Notes: generated by a model not told the origin, from the sequence alone. DNA of 64,000 nucleotides from Neptunomonas antarctica (GCF_001305295.1 NZ_LJSI01000015.1:62001-126000), one strand, 5' to 3'. Counted from the first letter of the stretch, positions 20,362 through 29,735 are shown. Translations and numbers: made by a program.

Positions 20362-20948
20362 AAATCAACTTTCTCCAGCGTAGATATCTCTACCTGATAG
20401 CCATGCTGAAAGTTATCCACAGACAGCCCCTGCGGATGATAACTGATTTTCAGTAGTGATCCTGACGCACGTCGCAGTTCTCTCTGGTTGTCGGAGAATA
20501 GGGTTATCCAGCCAGTGCTTCGGGCATAATATTGTCTCACTGAGATCTCTGGCCACAAAGCAAACTGCATGATGGCGAGAATATCCCTGGTTGGAATCTC
20601 GACGGGCGATAAACTTTCCTGTTTTAACTCTATGCCATCATAGTCCAGCGTGAATAGCTTTTGCCCTGTCGGTAATAGCGCCACCAGCACAATGCGCTCT
20701 GTAGAAAATTTACTGATAACCAGAAATTGTCGCTGCTGGCCTTTAATACTAAGGGTCACACGCTGTTTCAGCAGCATGGTAGCAGGCATGTCTGCTGGCG
20801 GTAGCAGTAGGTAGCTATCTGCCGAGACTGCTGCTGGATAAGTCTCTGGAGAGACAGGGGAAACCGCCGTTGATAAGAGCGACTGGCCACTACATCCCCA
20901 CAAAGAGAGCAGTAGTAATCCCATGAAAGTTTTTATGATAGACGGCAT
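20358..20948 (-). CDS. APE-cluster lipoprotein (DUF3261-like)
   Basis: A 196-residue protein with a lipoprotein signal peptide: the hydrophobic stretch FMGLLLLSLWGC ends at Cys19. Residue 20 is Ser (CSGQS), which favours sorting to the outer membrane under the E. coli +2 rule. The rest is beta-rich. DUF3261 lipoproteins are regular members of APE clusters and are thought to act with LolA-like and MMPL proteins in moving the pigment lipid to the outer membrane; that role is inference. The gene overlaps the oxidoreductase by 16 bp and the ketosynthase by 4 bp. Confidence 0.75.
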   Translation of the reverse strand: MPSIIKTFMGLLLLSLWGCSGQSLLSTAVSPVSPETYPAAVSADSYLLLPPADMPATMLLKQRVTLSIKGQQRQFLVISKFSTERIVLVALLPTGQKLFTLDYDGIELKQESLSPVEIPTRDILAIMQFALWPEISVRQYYARSTGWITLFSDNQRELRRASGSLLKISYHPQGLSVDNFQHGYQVEISTLEKVDL

Positions 20949-22156
20949 AGTTCTGCCAATGTAGTGAGTCTTGAGGTGTCTTTAACATACGGGTTTTTAG
21001 CATCCCAGGCATAACCTGCCAATACTGAGCTGACCATGCGTTTTATTTTATCACTTTTTTCGCTGGCAAAAATAACATCTTGCAGGCGTCCGTCATACCA
21101 GCCTTCAACAAATTCTCTAAAAGTATCAATGCCTTGCTTTAAGGGGATCGCAAACTCCTGATTCCAATCGGGCTGCTGGCCGGAGAGTTGTCGGTCAACG
21201 GTATCTGCTGCCAGTGACGCTGACTTTAACGCAATAGTGACACCGGAAGAGAAGACCGGGTCAAGAAATTCGCCGGCATTGCCCAGTAATGCGAAACCTT
21301 CACCATACAATGAAGTGACATCGCATGAGTAGCCTTCTATTTTACCTATGCGGGTATCGTAAACGGCATTTTCCAGCACGGTAGCGAGCATGCCGCTTTC
21401 TGAAATCAATCTACGTAACTGCGTTGCTTCATCTCCGCCGGTCTTCGCTAAAAATCCATGAGGAGTAACAACCCCCACTGATGCCCGTCCATTATTGAAG
21501 GGTATTAACCAAAACCAGATATCGTTGTGTACCGGATGGACGGCAATCAAGATTTTATTACGATCAAAACGGCTGTCTGTAATATTGTCCTGAATATGTG
21601 TAAAGATAGAGGTTCGGGATTCCAGACAAGATGGCAGCTCCATATCTAACAGACGCGGCAAGACACGGCCAAAGCCGCTGGCATCGAGAACAAAACGAGC
21701 GCTAATCTGATAACTCTCACCGGTTTCTGTCTGTACAGTCAGGCTTGTTGGTTCGAAAGCGGTAACGGTTTGGCCGTACTGAATGGTGACGCCCTGCTTT
21801 TCTGCTTCATCGGCAAGAATTTTGTCGAAGCGGTCGCGTTGAACCTGAAAAGTCGTACCCCAGCCTTGCGAAAATTTTTCCCTGAAATCAAAAAAACTGT
21901 ATTCACTGCCTCGTGTAAAAGCCGCACCATTCTTAAACTGAAAACCGCCCGCTTCGACAGCCTCTAGCATACCCGCCTGCTCCAGAAACGCCATGCTTTG
22001 CGGTAACAGGCTCTCTCCGATTGAAAAACGCGGGAAATGCTGCTTTTCCAGAACCAGTACGCGATAACCTTTTTGGTTGAGTAGCGACGCGGCAACCGAT
22101 CCCGAAGGGCCCGCACCAATAACCACGACATCAAAGCATCCTTGCGGACTCATCAT
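20933..22156 (-). CDS. APE-cluster FAD-dependent oxidoreductase (halogenase/geranylgeranyl-reductase-like)
   Basis: The 407-residue flavoprotein has VVVIGAGPSGSVAASLL (near residue 10), the GESLLPQSM motif (near 47) and GFALLGNAGEFLDPVFSSG (near 290). This is the class I flavoprotein hydroxylase layout shared with tryptophan halogenases and reductases. The halogenase WxWxIP motif is replaced here by DIWFWLIPF, so halogenation is not implied. I choose the ATG at 22154-22156, with GGAG 10 nt upstream; it overlaps the MMPL stop (ATGATGA). An upstream in-frame extension to 22213 lies inside the MMPL gene and looks spurious. Its role in pigment biosynthesis is not established. Confidence 0.8.
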   Translation of the reverse strand: MMSPQGCFDVVVIGAGPSGSVAASLLNQKGYRVLVLEKQHFPRFSIGESLLPQSMAFLEQAGMLEAVEAGGFQFKNGAAFTRGSEYSFFDFREKFSQGWGTTFQVQRDRFDKILADEAEKQGVTIQYGQTVTAFEPTSLTVQTETGESYQISARFVLDASGFGRVLPRLLDMELPSCLESRTSIFTHIQDNITDSRFDRNKILIAVHPVHNDIWFWLIPFNNGRASVGVVTPHGFLAKTGGDEATQLRRLISESGMLATVLENAVYDTRIGKIEGYSCDVTSLYGEGFALLGNAGEFLDPVFSSGVTIALKSASLAADTVDRQLSGQQPDWNQEFAIPLKQGIDTFREFVEGWYDGRLQDVIFASEKSDKIKRMVSSVLAGYAWDAKNPYVKDTSRLTTLAELCRLS

Positions 22157-24507
22157 ATTTGTACATCTCCGGAGTTTTGTTTGCGCATCATGGGCGCGAG
22201 CAGCCAAACGCAAGTCAGGCCGATAAGTACGGTTGTTCCAAAATGATGCAGAACCGGTGTCTTACTCAGTGCCAGCAAACCGAATGCCAGCAGGCTTGTT
22301 AGTGTTGAAAGAGAGACAGCTAACCAGGTATGAGCGGCGTCATGGGTTTCACTCAGGAATATACCCATATCAAGGCCAATACCTAAGACCAGAATCAATG
22401 CCATCAAATGGAACAGGTTTATACCCTGCTCAAAGTGCATCAGTATAGCCAAGGTGAAAATTGAGGCCAGTAACGGCGGTAAAACAATGCGCCAAACTTG
22501 CTGTTTATAGCGTAAAAGCAGCACCAGTAAAACGCCGAGGTACGCTATCAGCACCCAGTTCATGACCTGAGACCGATAATGACCTAATAACGTAGAAATA
22601 TTTTCTACCTGATCTACATAGTAAACGTCTGCTTCTGAACCTGATTCAGCTCCAGAGAAGCTGTCTGCTAAATTGATAAGTCGTTGTTTTACTTCCGGCT
22701 TAAAAGTGCCGCTAAAGCGTATAACGGTGGCTGCCGGGCCTTGTGACTGCACAATGAAATCCTGTCCGCTGGCACTGCTGTGAAGCTGCTTCCATAGCGC
22801 TGGCGTTAAGAATCGGGCGCTCTCTTGCTCAAACGAGGAGATGGCATCAATGCGTTGGCTGTCTGCTAGCTTCAGAGTATTGAAGAAGGCTGCTAACTGG
22901 GTTTGGTAGAGTTGTTGAACAGCGTGAATGTTTTCTGTTTGACGGGTTAACGAAGGCAGTTCTTTTGACAGCGCCTGATAATGACCTAATAACCCGCTGG
23001 CCTTTAAGTTATCCAGTTGTGAAGATAAATGTTCTTCTGTTTGCAGGCATTGTTCCAATGTAGGTGCCGTGATTAACAGGAACTGCGCGCTGCTGCTCAC
23101 GCCTAGTGCTTTTTGTACGCTCTTCTCTTGTTCAATCAGGGCCGGTGGAGAGGTTTGTAATAGCCGGATATCGTCAGGGTTCTGATGTTGACTATCTAAT
23201 AGCGTGATGACTGAAAGTACCAGTGCAATCAGTAGCCCTGAAATCAGCGCAGGATTTTTTTCAATACGCGGAAAGCGTCTACGCAGCTTATCCAGCGTTA
23301 CCGCCATCGGCAGAGGCTGTAAAACGTCATTGCGTGTTAGCAGCGGTAAGCACAATACGACAGTTAACCACGAGGCTATTAAGCCAATCACTGAAAACGT
23401 GGCCATCTGCTGTAAACCCGGAAAAGGCGCAAAAGCCTGCGCGGCGTACGCCAGGACACTGGAAAACAGGCCGAGTAATAACCCCGGCAGTATTTTGGGC
23501 AAAATCGTTGAGGCTTTGGTGTTACGTCGTTCACAGAGAAAGTGCAGCGCATAATCAATAGAAACGCCGACGAGGCCGGCACCAAAGGCAAAGGTGATCA
23601 GGTGGATTTTTCCAAATATTAATTGAGTGACGGCGGCAGCGGTTACACAGCCGATAGCGACAGGAAACAACATCAGTAACAGGGGTTTAAATTGTCTGAA
23701 GACCCATAACATGATGGCGATAATACCGAGCAAAGAGCCTAAACCTATAGTGGATATCTCCCGGCTGGCCTGTTTTGCGCCGGCGGCTGCATGCAGAATC
23801 ATGCCAGACATCGTTAGGTGGATACCGGAGGGTGCGAGACGTTTTTGTTCGCTCTCTAATGTACCCAGAAGGCGACGCTGCAAGGCGGGAGAGAAGGCAT
23901 CTCCTGCCAGTGTCATCATTAGCATGTAGGTGGGCTGGATCGTTCGCGTCGCTTTTAATAGCGAATCCGAGACCTGTAGTTTTAAATTATTACTGCGGTT
24001 GAGTGCTAACGAATTAAAGAGGCCGAATGGGTCAGCAATGATGTTATTTTCACCCGAGGGTAATGGGCTGAATAAACGCGCTATCGCATTATCTTTAATC
24101 TGCGTGAATGCGTCTGCCTGTAATAATTCCTTCTGGCTAGCATCCAGTACAGCAAAACGATAAGGGAATAACTCCTGCCGGAAGCGGGATAGTTCAGAAT
24201 TTTCTACTTTCCACGTGATCTCAGCGACGTCAGGCATGCTTGAAAGGGTATTAGCCAGTGAACGGATACCTTGACGCACCGCCGCCTCATCATCACCGCT
24301 CATTAATACAATCAGGCGCTTAGAGAAACGCGCGGCCATCTTGTCTGTGGCATTTTGTACTAACGGTTGCTGCGTGGATGTCGGCAGCAAGTTCATAATA
24401 CTGGAGTCAAACACGGGCCCCTGCCGGAATGCCAGTACGCTCAGAGTCACGACAAGAAATAACCAGCTAAAGGCCGCGACACGCAGAGATAGGATAGGCT
24501 TTTTCAT
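22153..24507 (-). CDS. apeM: APE-cluster MMPL/RND-family lipid exporter (ApeM-type)
   Basis: The 784-residue protein has the MMPL plan: one N-terminal membrane segment, a large periplasmic loop (about 35-245), five membrane segments (about 250-400), a second periplasmic loop (about 440-635) and five more segments to the end. The conserved acidic patch GAGLVGVSIDYALHFL is near residue 315 and its repeat VLGIGLDMGIFLSETHD near 710, giving the paired proton-relay layout. It probably moves the polyene lipid out of the inner membrane. It is coupled by 4-bp overlaps to the LolA-like gene and the flavoprotein gene. Confidence 0.88.
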   Translation of the reverse strand: MKKPILSLRVAAFSWLFLVVTLSVLAFRQGPVFDSSIMNLLPTSTQQPLVQNATDKMAARFSKRLIVLMSGDDEAAVRQGIRSLANTLSSMPDVAEITWKVENSELSRFRQELFPYRFAVLDASQKELLQADAFTQIKDNAIARLFSPLPSGENNIIADPFGLFNSLALNRSNNLKLQVSDSLLKATRTIQPTYMLMMTLAGDAFSPALQRRLLGTLESEQKRLAPSGIHLTMSGMILHAAAGAKQASREISTIGLGSLLGIIAIMLWVFRQFKPLLLMLFPVAIGCVTAAAVTQLIFGKIHLITFAFGAGLVGVSIDYALHFLCERRNTKASTILPKILPGLLLGLFSSVLAYAAQAFAPFPGLQQMATFSVIGLIASWLTVVLCLPLLTRNDVLQPLPMAVTLDKLRRRFPRIEKNPALISGLLIALVLSVITLLDSQHQNPDDIRLLQTSPPALIEQEKSVQKALGVSSSAQFLLITAPTLEQCLQTEEHLSSQLDNLKASGLLGHYQALSKELPSLTRQTENIHAVQQLYQTQLAAFFNTLKLADSQRIDAISSFEQESARFLTPALWKQLHSSASGQDFIVQSQGPAATVIRFSGTFKPEVKQRLINLADSFSGAESGSEADVYYVDQVENISTLLGHYRSQVMNWVLIAYLGVLLVLLLRYKQQVWRIVLPPLLASIFTLAILMHFEQGINLFHLMALILVLGIGLDMGIFLSETHDAAHTWLAVSLSTLTSLLAFGLLALSKTPVLHHFGTTVLIGLTCVWLLAPMMRKQNSGDVQI

Positions 24508-25097
24508 GGTGTCAGATGGTCAAAACGAATCAGAGTACGGTCGCCACCGGGTTCATGCAGAATGATTTCCCGGAGCAGTTGGCTACCGTTTAGTTCAACC
24601 TTGCTTACAACGTGTTTAATGGTAGGGTCTATCGGTAGCAACTCGGCATGCCACTGCCCTCCTTCCGGCGTGTCTGTCCGGGTATTATTAAGAGTCTGGG
24701 TAAGCGAGCCGGTCAGTGTGAAATAACGTGAGAGTTGCTGCCATTCAGCGGTTAGCACGGAAAAAAACAGATGACTGATAACTTTCAGTGCAGGCGTTGC
24801 GCTGGTATCCAGCCGCATGACTTCCTGTGCACCCTGGGTATTAACCAGGGAGGTGGGTGTCATCAATAGTTCATTTTGAATCGGCTCACGTGTTATCCAC
24901 TGAATCGACTGGTTACGTAAATAACGAAATTCTCCCGAGGATTCTAAAGAAGCATCAAGTGCGCTTAGGTATTTCTCTTGTACAAAATGGCCGCTCAATG
25001 TTTCAGGTGTCTGAGTGATTGCTTCCAGCTGCGTAAACGTAAGATCTGCATGGCTGGTTAGCGGAGCTAATAGTAACAATAAGAGAAATCGCTTCAC
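24504..25097 (-). CDS. apeL: LolA-like outer-membrane lipid/lipoprotein carrier (ApeL-type)
   Basis: A 197-residue secreted protein with signal peptide MKRFLLLLLLAPLTSHA (residues 1-17). A LolA-like beta sheet follows: LSGHFVQEKYLSAL near residue 34 and SGEFRYLRNQSIQWITREP near 53. LolA homologues in APE and related clusters are thought to ferry a hydrophobic product across the periplasm between the MMPL exporter and the outer membrane; this is inference. The gene overlaps thioesterase and MMPL genes by 4 bp each. Confidence 0.85.
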   Translation of the reverse strand: MKRFLLLLLLAPLTSHADLTFTQLEAITQTPETLSGHFVQEKYLSALDASLESSGEFRYLRNQSIQWITREPIQNELLMTPTSLVNTQGAQEVMRLDTSATPALKVISHLFFSVLTAEWQQLSRYFTLTGSLTQTLNNTRTDTPEGGQWHAELLPIDPTIKHVVSKVELNGSQLLREIILHEPGGDRTLIRFDHLTP

Positions 25098-25549
25098 GGT
25101 TCGATATCCAGCTTGTGGAAAAGGATATCCGGTGAGGCGTACAGCATTTCACCACTGGCGATATTCACCGCAACCTGAACGGTATGGCCTTTTGTCAGGC
25201 GTTGGCCCGTGTCGCCATCTTCGATCACATACTTTATTTTGAGCCGATTTTCCCATTCCACCAGCGTTGCACGCACACGTACTTTTTGTTGGAAGCGTAA
25301 TGGATGTGCATAGCGGATATGCAGGTCGATTACCGGCCATGCAAAGCCGGATTGCTCCATTTGTGGATAGTTGTAATCAATTTTATCCAGTAATGCACAA
25401 CGGGCGATTTCGAAATATTTTACATAATGGCCGTGCCAGGCTACTTGCATTACATCAACATCGTGAAATGGAACTTCTATAATGACTTCTGTTACGACAT
25501 CTATTCTTCCGTCCGTCACTACATCTGTAACCACATTGTTTATACTCAT
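25094..25549 (-). CDS. apeK: APE thioesterase (hotdog, 4-hydroxybenzoyl-CoA thioesterase-like, ApeK-type)
   Basis: A 151-residue hotdog thioesterase. The FHDVDVMQVAWHGHYVKYFE motif at about residues 29-48 carries the catalytic Asp of the YbgC/4HBT family. It probably hydrolyses or edits aryl-polyenyl thioesters. The N-terminus is odd: residues 6-23 read as an imperfect repeat of VVTD/VVTE units, encoded by repeated GTTGTnACnGA DNA, so the true start may lie after it. It is the only gene of the operon with a clear upstream gap (79 bp). Confidence 0.82.
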   Translation of the reverse strand: MSINNVVTDVVTDGRIDVVTEVIIEVPFHDVDVMQVAWHGHYVKYFEIARCALLDKIDYNYPQMEQSGFAWPVIDLHIRYAHPLRFQQKVRVRATLVEWENRLKIKYVIEDGDTGQRLTKGHTVQVAVNIASGEMLYASPDILFHKLDIEP

Positions 25550-25628
25550 AAAATAGCTTCACTCTTAATATGACGTTGATACGATTAATATTATGTTGGT
25601 GACTCTTACACCGGCTTAAGGTGTTCTG

Positions 25629-26573
25629 TTATTGCGTGCTATCGTCAGTAGCGTCAGCCCAAAAAGGGAAGAAATTGAACCATTGTAAAGGCGCGATAAG
25701 GGAGTAATGCTCTAGCCGCGCTGCATAGCGTTGTACGGCATCCTGGATAGCTGTTGGGCGCTCTTTGCGTGAGAAGCGCAGTTGCTCAGTAAAGTGCTCA
25801 AGATAAATATGGTAGTGCGCCTGTTGTTTAAGACAAAACATCAAATACACCGGGCATTTTAGTAATCCCGAAAGAATGAAGGCGCCTTGTGGCATGAGTG
25901 CCGGGCTGCCTAAAAAACTAACGCGGGAGGTGCGGGCATGGCCGGTAACGGGTGTACGGTCGCCTGCAATCACAATGAACTCCCCCGCTTCAACTCTTTC
26001 CGACAGGAGCATCGCTGTCGCCGGCGTCATTTCGGTTACCTGTAGCATCTCGATACGTGCGCTGTTATTCACTTTTTTCATCAGCGCATTAAATTTTTCG
26101 GCATGCTGTGTATAAACCAACACAGTCAGGCGAATATCCGGTAATTGATGAGCCAGAGCGCTGCATACTTCGGTATTGCCTAAGTGTGAAACAATAATAA
26201 TACCGCCACGATTACTGCTATCGATCTTTTCAAACGCATCAGGGGTTTCAAAAATGACATCCTCTCTGCGGATATGTCCCATCCAGACTAAGAACTTGTC
26301 GAGTAGTACTTCACCAAACATTAGAAAATGCTGGAATGTGGATAAGTTGTTTTCTGCTTCAGGTGTCTGTGTATATAAAGAAAGCTTATTCAAATACTGC
26401 CTGGATGCATCGCGCGCCTTTTTTTGTGTGAGATAGTAGTAACTCATCACCGGAAAAAGTAGCACACGAAAACCCCGACGGCCAAAAATCCGGTACACGG
26501 CCAGCAATATTTTCATGCCTAGCAGCGTGCCGGTTTCGCCTATTTTTGACCAGTGTTTGACGGGTTCAGACAT
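25629..26573 (-). CDS. APE-cluster LpxL/HtrB-type lipid acyltransferase
   Basis: A 314-residue member of the lysophospholipid/lipid A acyltransferase superfamily, with one N-terminal membrane region. The HxxxxE active-site motif is HLGNTEVCS near residue 129, and GDRTPVTG lies near 202. It would transfer an acyl or aryl-polyenyl group to a lipid or sugar acceptor. In E. coli-type APE clusters the corresponding activity is described as joined to a glycosyltransferase (ApeJ). Here the two are separate genes with an 8-bp overlap, the glycosyltransferase first. The end is 79 bp before the thioesterase gene. Confidence 0.82.
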   Translation of the reverse strand: MSEPVKHWSKIGETGTLLGMKILLAVYRIFGRRGFRVLLFPVMSYYYLTQKKARDASRQYLNKLSLYTQTPEAENNLSTFQHFLMFGEVLLDKFLVWMGHIRREDVIFETPDAFEKIDSSNRGGIIIVSHLGNTEVCSALAHQLPDIRLTVLVYTQHAEKFNALMKKVNNSARIEMLQVTEMTPATAMLLSERVEAGEFIVIAGDRTPVTGHARTSRVSFLGSPALMPQGAFILSGLLKCPVYLMFCLKQQAHYHIYLEHFTEQLRFSRKERPTAIQDAVQRYAARLEHYSLIAPLQWFNFFPFWADATDDSTQ

Positions 26574-27384
26574 AGATTCTCCGCCAGAGTATTTTAGGTA
26601 AACGAACTAACATGCCAAAAAATAATCGCGTATGCATCAGAGATATCAACACATTATCGTGCCAGATATTAAAGTGAGATACGCCATCCATAGGGTAACG
26701 AACCTGCGTAGGAATGTTTTTAATAAGGCCTCCTCGCCAGTGCCAGCGAACCATCACTTCGGAATCAAAATCCATACGGTTGCCGCATTTTTCCTGCTCA
26801 AGCAGATCGACAACCGCCTCAAGAGGATAAGCGCGAAAGCCACACATGGTGTCTTTAATCTCGAAGGACAGCGTATTAATCCAGACCCATACATGGGTTA
26901 AGTAGCGGCCGTAATAGCGAATCTTTGGAACAGATTCATCATATTTTGGGTACCCCGTGACCAGTGTTTCCGGATTTTCGCGGCTTGCCTCCAGAAATAA
27001 GGGCAGATCCGTAAGTGTGTGCTGGCCGTCTGCGTCAATCTGAACCGCATGCGTATATCCGGCCTCAAGCAGTGCTCTGAAACCGGCTTTCAGCGCTCCG
27101 CCTTTACCTATGTTTTCAGGTAGTTGCAGTAACATGACACGGGCATGGTGTTGATCACGCAAAGAGACTAATCGTTCTCGGCATAGCGTACTGCAGCCAT
27201 CATCGACCAACATAACGGAGCAGTCATATTGTAGAGCGTCATCTAAGGTCGAGCCGATCGCGTCTTCATGGTTATACACAGGGATAAGAATGGCCGGCTT
27301 GTACTCTTGCTTATGTTCGGGCTTATGTTCTGGCATAGGTTCGCGCTTGTATTCAGAGTGCTTATTCAAAGCAGAGACGTCCAC
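26566..27384 (-). CDS. APE-cluster family 2 glycosyltransferase
   Basis: A 272-residue GT-A glycosyltransferase. PAILIPVYNHEDAIGSTLDD is near residue 30, the nucleotide-sugar motif VMLVDDGCS near 55 and the DxD-like VQIDADGQHT near 115. A characteristic DTMCGFRAYP segment is at about 178. It resembles dolichyl-phosphate-mannose-synthase-like enzymes found in APE clusters. The N-terminal EHKPEHKQEYKP repeat (residues 19-30) suggests a small in-frame duplication, and the true start may be Met17. It overlaps the AMP-ligase gene by 23 bp and the acyltransferase gene by 8 bp. Confidence 0.85.
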   Translation of the reverse strand: MDVSALNKHSEYKREPMPEHKPEHKQEYKPAILIPVYNHEDAIGSTLDDALQYDCSVMLVDDGCSTLCRERLVSLRDQHHARVMLLQLPENIGKGGALKAGFRALLEAGYTHAVQIDADGQHTLTDLPLFLEASRENPETLVTGYPKYDESVPKIRYYGRYLTHVWVWINTLSFEIKDTMCGFRAYPLEAVVDLLEQEKCGNRMDFDSEVMVRWHWRGGLIKNIPTQVRYPMDGVSHFNIWHDNVLISLMHTRLFFGMLVRLPKILWRRIYV

Positions 27385-29185
27385 TGGAATGCTCTCCTTT
27401 ATCGGAGGTATAACTAAAGCTGAGTTTTTTAGTCTCCTGATCGTAGATCAGGGTCAGTGTGATTTGTTGGCCTGGTGGAATGATGCTTTTAAACTTAATG
27501 ACTTCCAGAGACAAAAAACAGCCGGTAACGGATAACAAGCGGCGCCCGTATGCTTCAGCCCAATGCACTTGAACAATGCCGGGAAGAATGGGGTTTTCTG
27601 CAAAATGTCCGTCAAAATAAAGCAGTGTTACGGGAATATAGCAGTGTAATGTAGCCTGGTTATCGGTCACGCATTCAGCGCTGATCTCAGGCCATTTGAC
27701 GGGTTCTTTATCAAACATAGATTGTAACGTCTGCAAGGGGATTTTTCCCTGTAAATTATAAGGTAGTTGCTGCACAAAGCGCCAACGGCGAGGCAGGACA
27801 ACCGTTTCGAAATCTGCTGACAAGTGATTTTTAAGGCGCGTGATCAGAGGTTTTCGGCCGTACTGTTGTAATTGCAACCAGGCGCTTTCTGTCAGCTGAA
27901 TAACCACGGCGGTTTCGATACGCGTACGCGTTAAGGTTAATGCCCGTGCGCCTCGGACCTCATTATTTTTTAGTAGTTGTTGTTCAATAGCGGCAAGTGA
28001 GACGCGTTTGCCTTCCACTTTAACAATCCGGTCGATGCGTCCTATCAGCCTGAATTTTCCAGGCTGAATAAATTCCACCTTATCAGCCAGAGTAAGCTGA
28101 TTTACATCGCCCAAATAAGGTGATGTTACCCGCAGAGTGCCTTCATCCGTGCTGGATAAATTGATTTGCGGCAGGGACTGCCAGAGTGACTCTTTCTGAT
28201 CGGGAGTCTGAATGCGCCAGGCAACAGCGCCGGTTTCAGAGCTACCATAAATTTCGCGTACTGAGGTGTCGAGTAATGCTCGCACATTCGTACTATCTTC
28301 GCGGGATAAGGGCGCCGCCGATGAGACTATGCCAATACAGCGTTGTTTCAGTGGTTCCCAGTCTATAGAGGTATTGATCCGTCCCAGATGGGAAGGACTG
28401 GAGATCAGCTCAAACGTAGAATAATGGTGTGCCTGGTACAGAATATCTTCTGTATATTCACAGATCGTTGTTTCAAACACCCGGCCACTGCAAAACGGCC
28501 AGAGTAAACGAAAGGTCATGCCGTAGAGGTGCTGGTGGGATACGGTCCCCAGTACGACAGAGCACTTTTTAACAGCGCTGTTTTGTAAAAGGCTGTTTTG
28601 TTCAGAACTGTTTTGTACGGGGCTCTGGTTATCAGAAGGATGGCTAAGCCGGGTAGGCCAGAGCGATTCTAAAATGGCTATTTCTCGCTCCAATTGAGCA
28701 AGTGTTTTGCTGATCGGTGTAGGCTCACCCGTGGAGCCCGATGTATATATTTCCAGAGCGATGGCATCAGGGTCTAAAGGTTGCCATGGTTGTGCTAGTT
28801 GCTGTAATGGGAGCTGCTGTAATGGCAGTTGCTGAGATTCTGAAGCGGGTAAGCAAGCGTTGGCTGTGAGCACTGATTGGATCGGAAATTCGCCAATGAA
28901 GCCATCAACATGGGATGTCAGCCGTTTTACCGTACCAGGCCGGTTATCACCGGGTACGCAAGCAATACGCTGCAATTGCCACAGGGCAAGAAGAATAGAT
29001 AGAAACTCGTAACTATCATGGTGGAACACCGCCCAGCGCGCACCAGACTTGCTGTGTATAACCCGCATCCAATCTTCGACGTTTTTTTTCAGCGCTTGCG
29101 CGGCAATGGTTTCACCCAGCGTTACTGCGATGGTGTGGGTTGGCGGTATTCGCAACCAACAGGACAGAGGTGTCAATTTTTTCAT
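27362..29185 (-). CDS. apeH: APE acyl-AMP ligase fused to C-terminal dehydratase-like domain (ApeH + ApeI)
   Basis: The 607-residue protein has an adenylate-forming ligase domain (about 1-470): P-loop YTSGSTGEPTPISKT near 160, REIYGSSETGAVAWR near 313 and the GRIDRIVKVEGKRVSL hinge near 390. A hotdog domain follows, with YFDGHFAENPILPGIVQVHW near 525, as in ApeI/FabZ-like dehydratases. The ligase would load the aryl acid (probably 4-hydroxybenzoate) onto the carrier protein. I choose the ATG at 29183-29185, with GAGG 7 nt upstream, over a GTG at 29206. Low-complexity QQLPLQQL and QNSS-type repeats near 130 and 200 are unusual for the family. Confidence 0.85.
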   Translation of the reverse strand: MKKLTPLSCWLRIPPTHTIAVTLGETIAAQALKKNVEDWMRVIHSKSGARWAVFHHDSYEFLSILLALWQLQRIACVPGDNRPGTVKRLTSHVDGFIGEFPIQSVLTANACLPASESQQLPLQQLPLQQLAQPWQPLDPDAIALEIYTSGSTGEPTPISKTLAQLEREIAILESLWPTRLSHPSDNQSPVQNSSEQNSLLQNSAVKKCSVVLGTVSHQHLYGMTFRLLWPFCSGRVFETTICEYTEDILYQAHHYSTFELISSPSHLGRINTSIDWEPLKQRCIGIVSSAAPLSREDSTNVRALLDTSVREIYGSSETGAVAWRIQTPDQKESLWQSLPQINLSSTDEGTLRVTSPYLGDVNQLTLADKVEFIQPGKFRLIGRIDRIVKVEGKRVSLAAIEQQLLKNNEVRGARALTLTRTRIETAVVIQLTESAWLQLQQYGRKPLITRLKNHLSADFETVVLPRRWRFVQQLPYNLQGKIPLQTLQSMFDKEPVKWPEISAECVTDNQATLHCYIPVTLLYFDGHFAENPILPGIVQVHWAEAYGRRLLSVTGCFLSLEVIKFKSIIPPGQQITLTLIYDQETKKLSFSYTSDKGEHSSGRLCFE

Positions 29186-29186
29186 A

Positions 29187-29735
29187 TCAGCGGCCTCGCC
29201 TAACACCTTGACGGATGAGCCATTCAGCTCCTGCCAGTGTTCCGATCAACAGATAAGCAATAAAGCCGTTATAGAGCATCCACACTTCATCGCTTGTCCA
29301 GAGAGCGGTGATGGCAGCCAACGTACCATTGAATAAGAAAAATGCGCTCCATACAGCCGTTACTTTTCGGGTATACGCCACTCCTTCGGCCGGTAAATCG
29401 GGTTCTTTCAGTCGAGCAAGTCGTTCAACAATACTTTGTGTTGACCATAAGCTACTGAAAAATAGAGTAAAAAAACCTAGATTCATCATGACCGGATAAA
29501 ATTTCAGGCCTATCTGTTTTTCCCATGCCAGCGCAATCACCACAATGCCTACCAATGTAAACGCGATCACATAGCGTTCCGGCCGTTGTGATCCACCGGC
29601 CAGTAATTTTGCGCCTAGCAGGCAAAGGATAACCGGCAGCAGTAGGCCTGCATCGTAGTGTTGTAATCCCCAATAGACGATAAAGGGGTAGCAGACCGAT
29701 AACAGAATAATGATGATTCTAAAAAACGTTTTCAT
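29187..29735 (-). CDS. apeG: APE-cluster inner-membrane protein (COG4648-like, ApeG-type)
   Basis: A 182-residue hydrophobic protein with about five or six membrane segments. The central family-like segment GLKFYPVMMNLGFFTLFFSS is near 92 and IVERLARLKEPDLP near 117. Proteins of this type are constant partners of APE carrier-protein genes, but no activity is established. The start overlaps the carrier-protein stop by 1 bp (TAATG), and the AMP-ligase ATG begins 1 bp after its stop codon. Confidence 0.78.
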   Translation of the reverse strand: MKTFFRIIIILLSVCYPFIVYWGLQHYDAGLLLPVILCLLGAKLLAGGSQRPERYVIAFTLVGIVVIALAWEKQIGLKFYPVMMNLGFFTLFFSSLWSTQSIVERLARLKEPDLPAEGVAYTRKVTAVWSAFFLFNGTLAAITALWTSDEVWMLYNGFIAYLLIGTLAGAEWLIRQGVRRGR

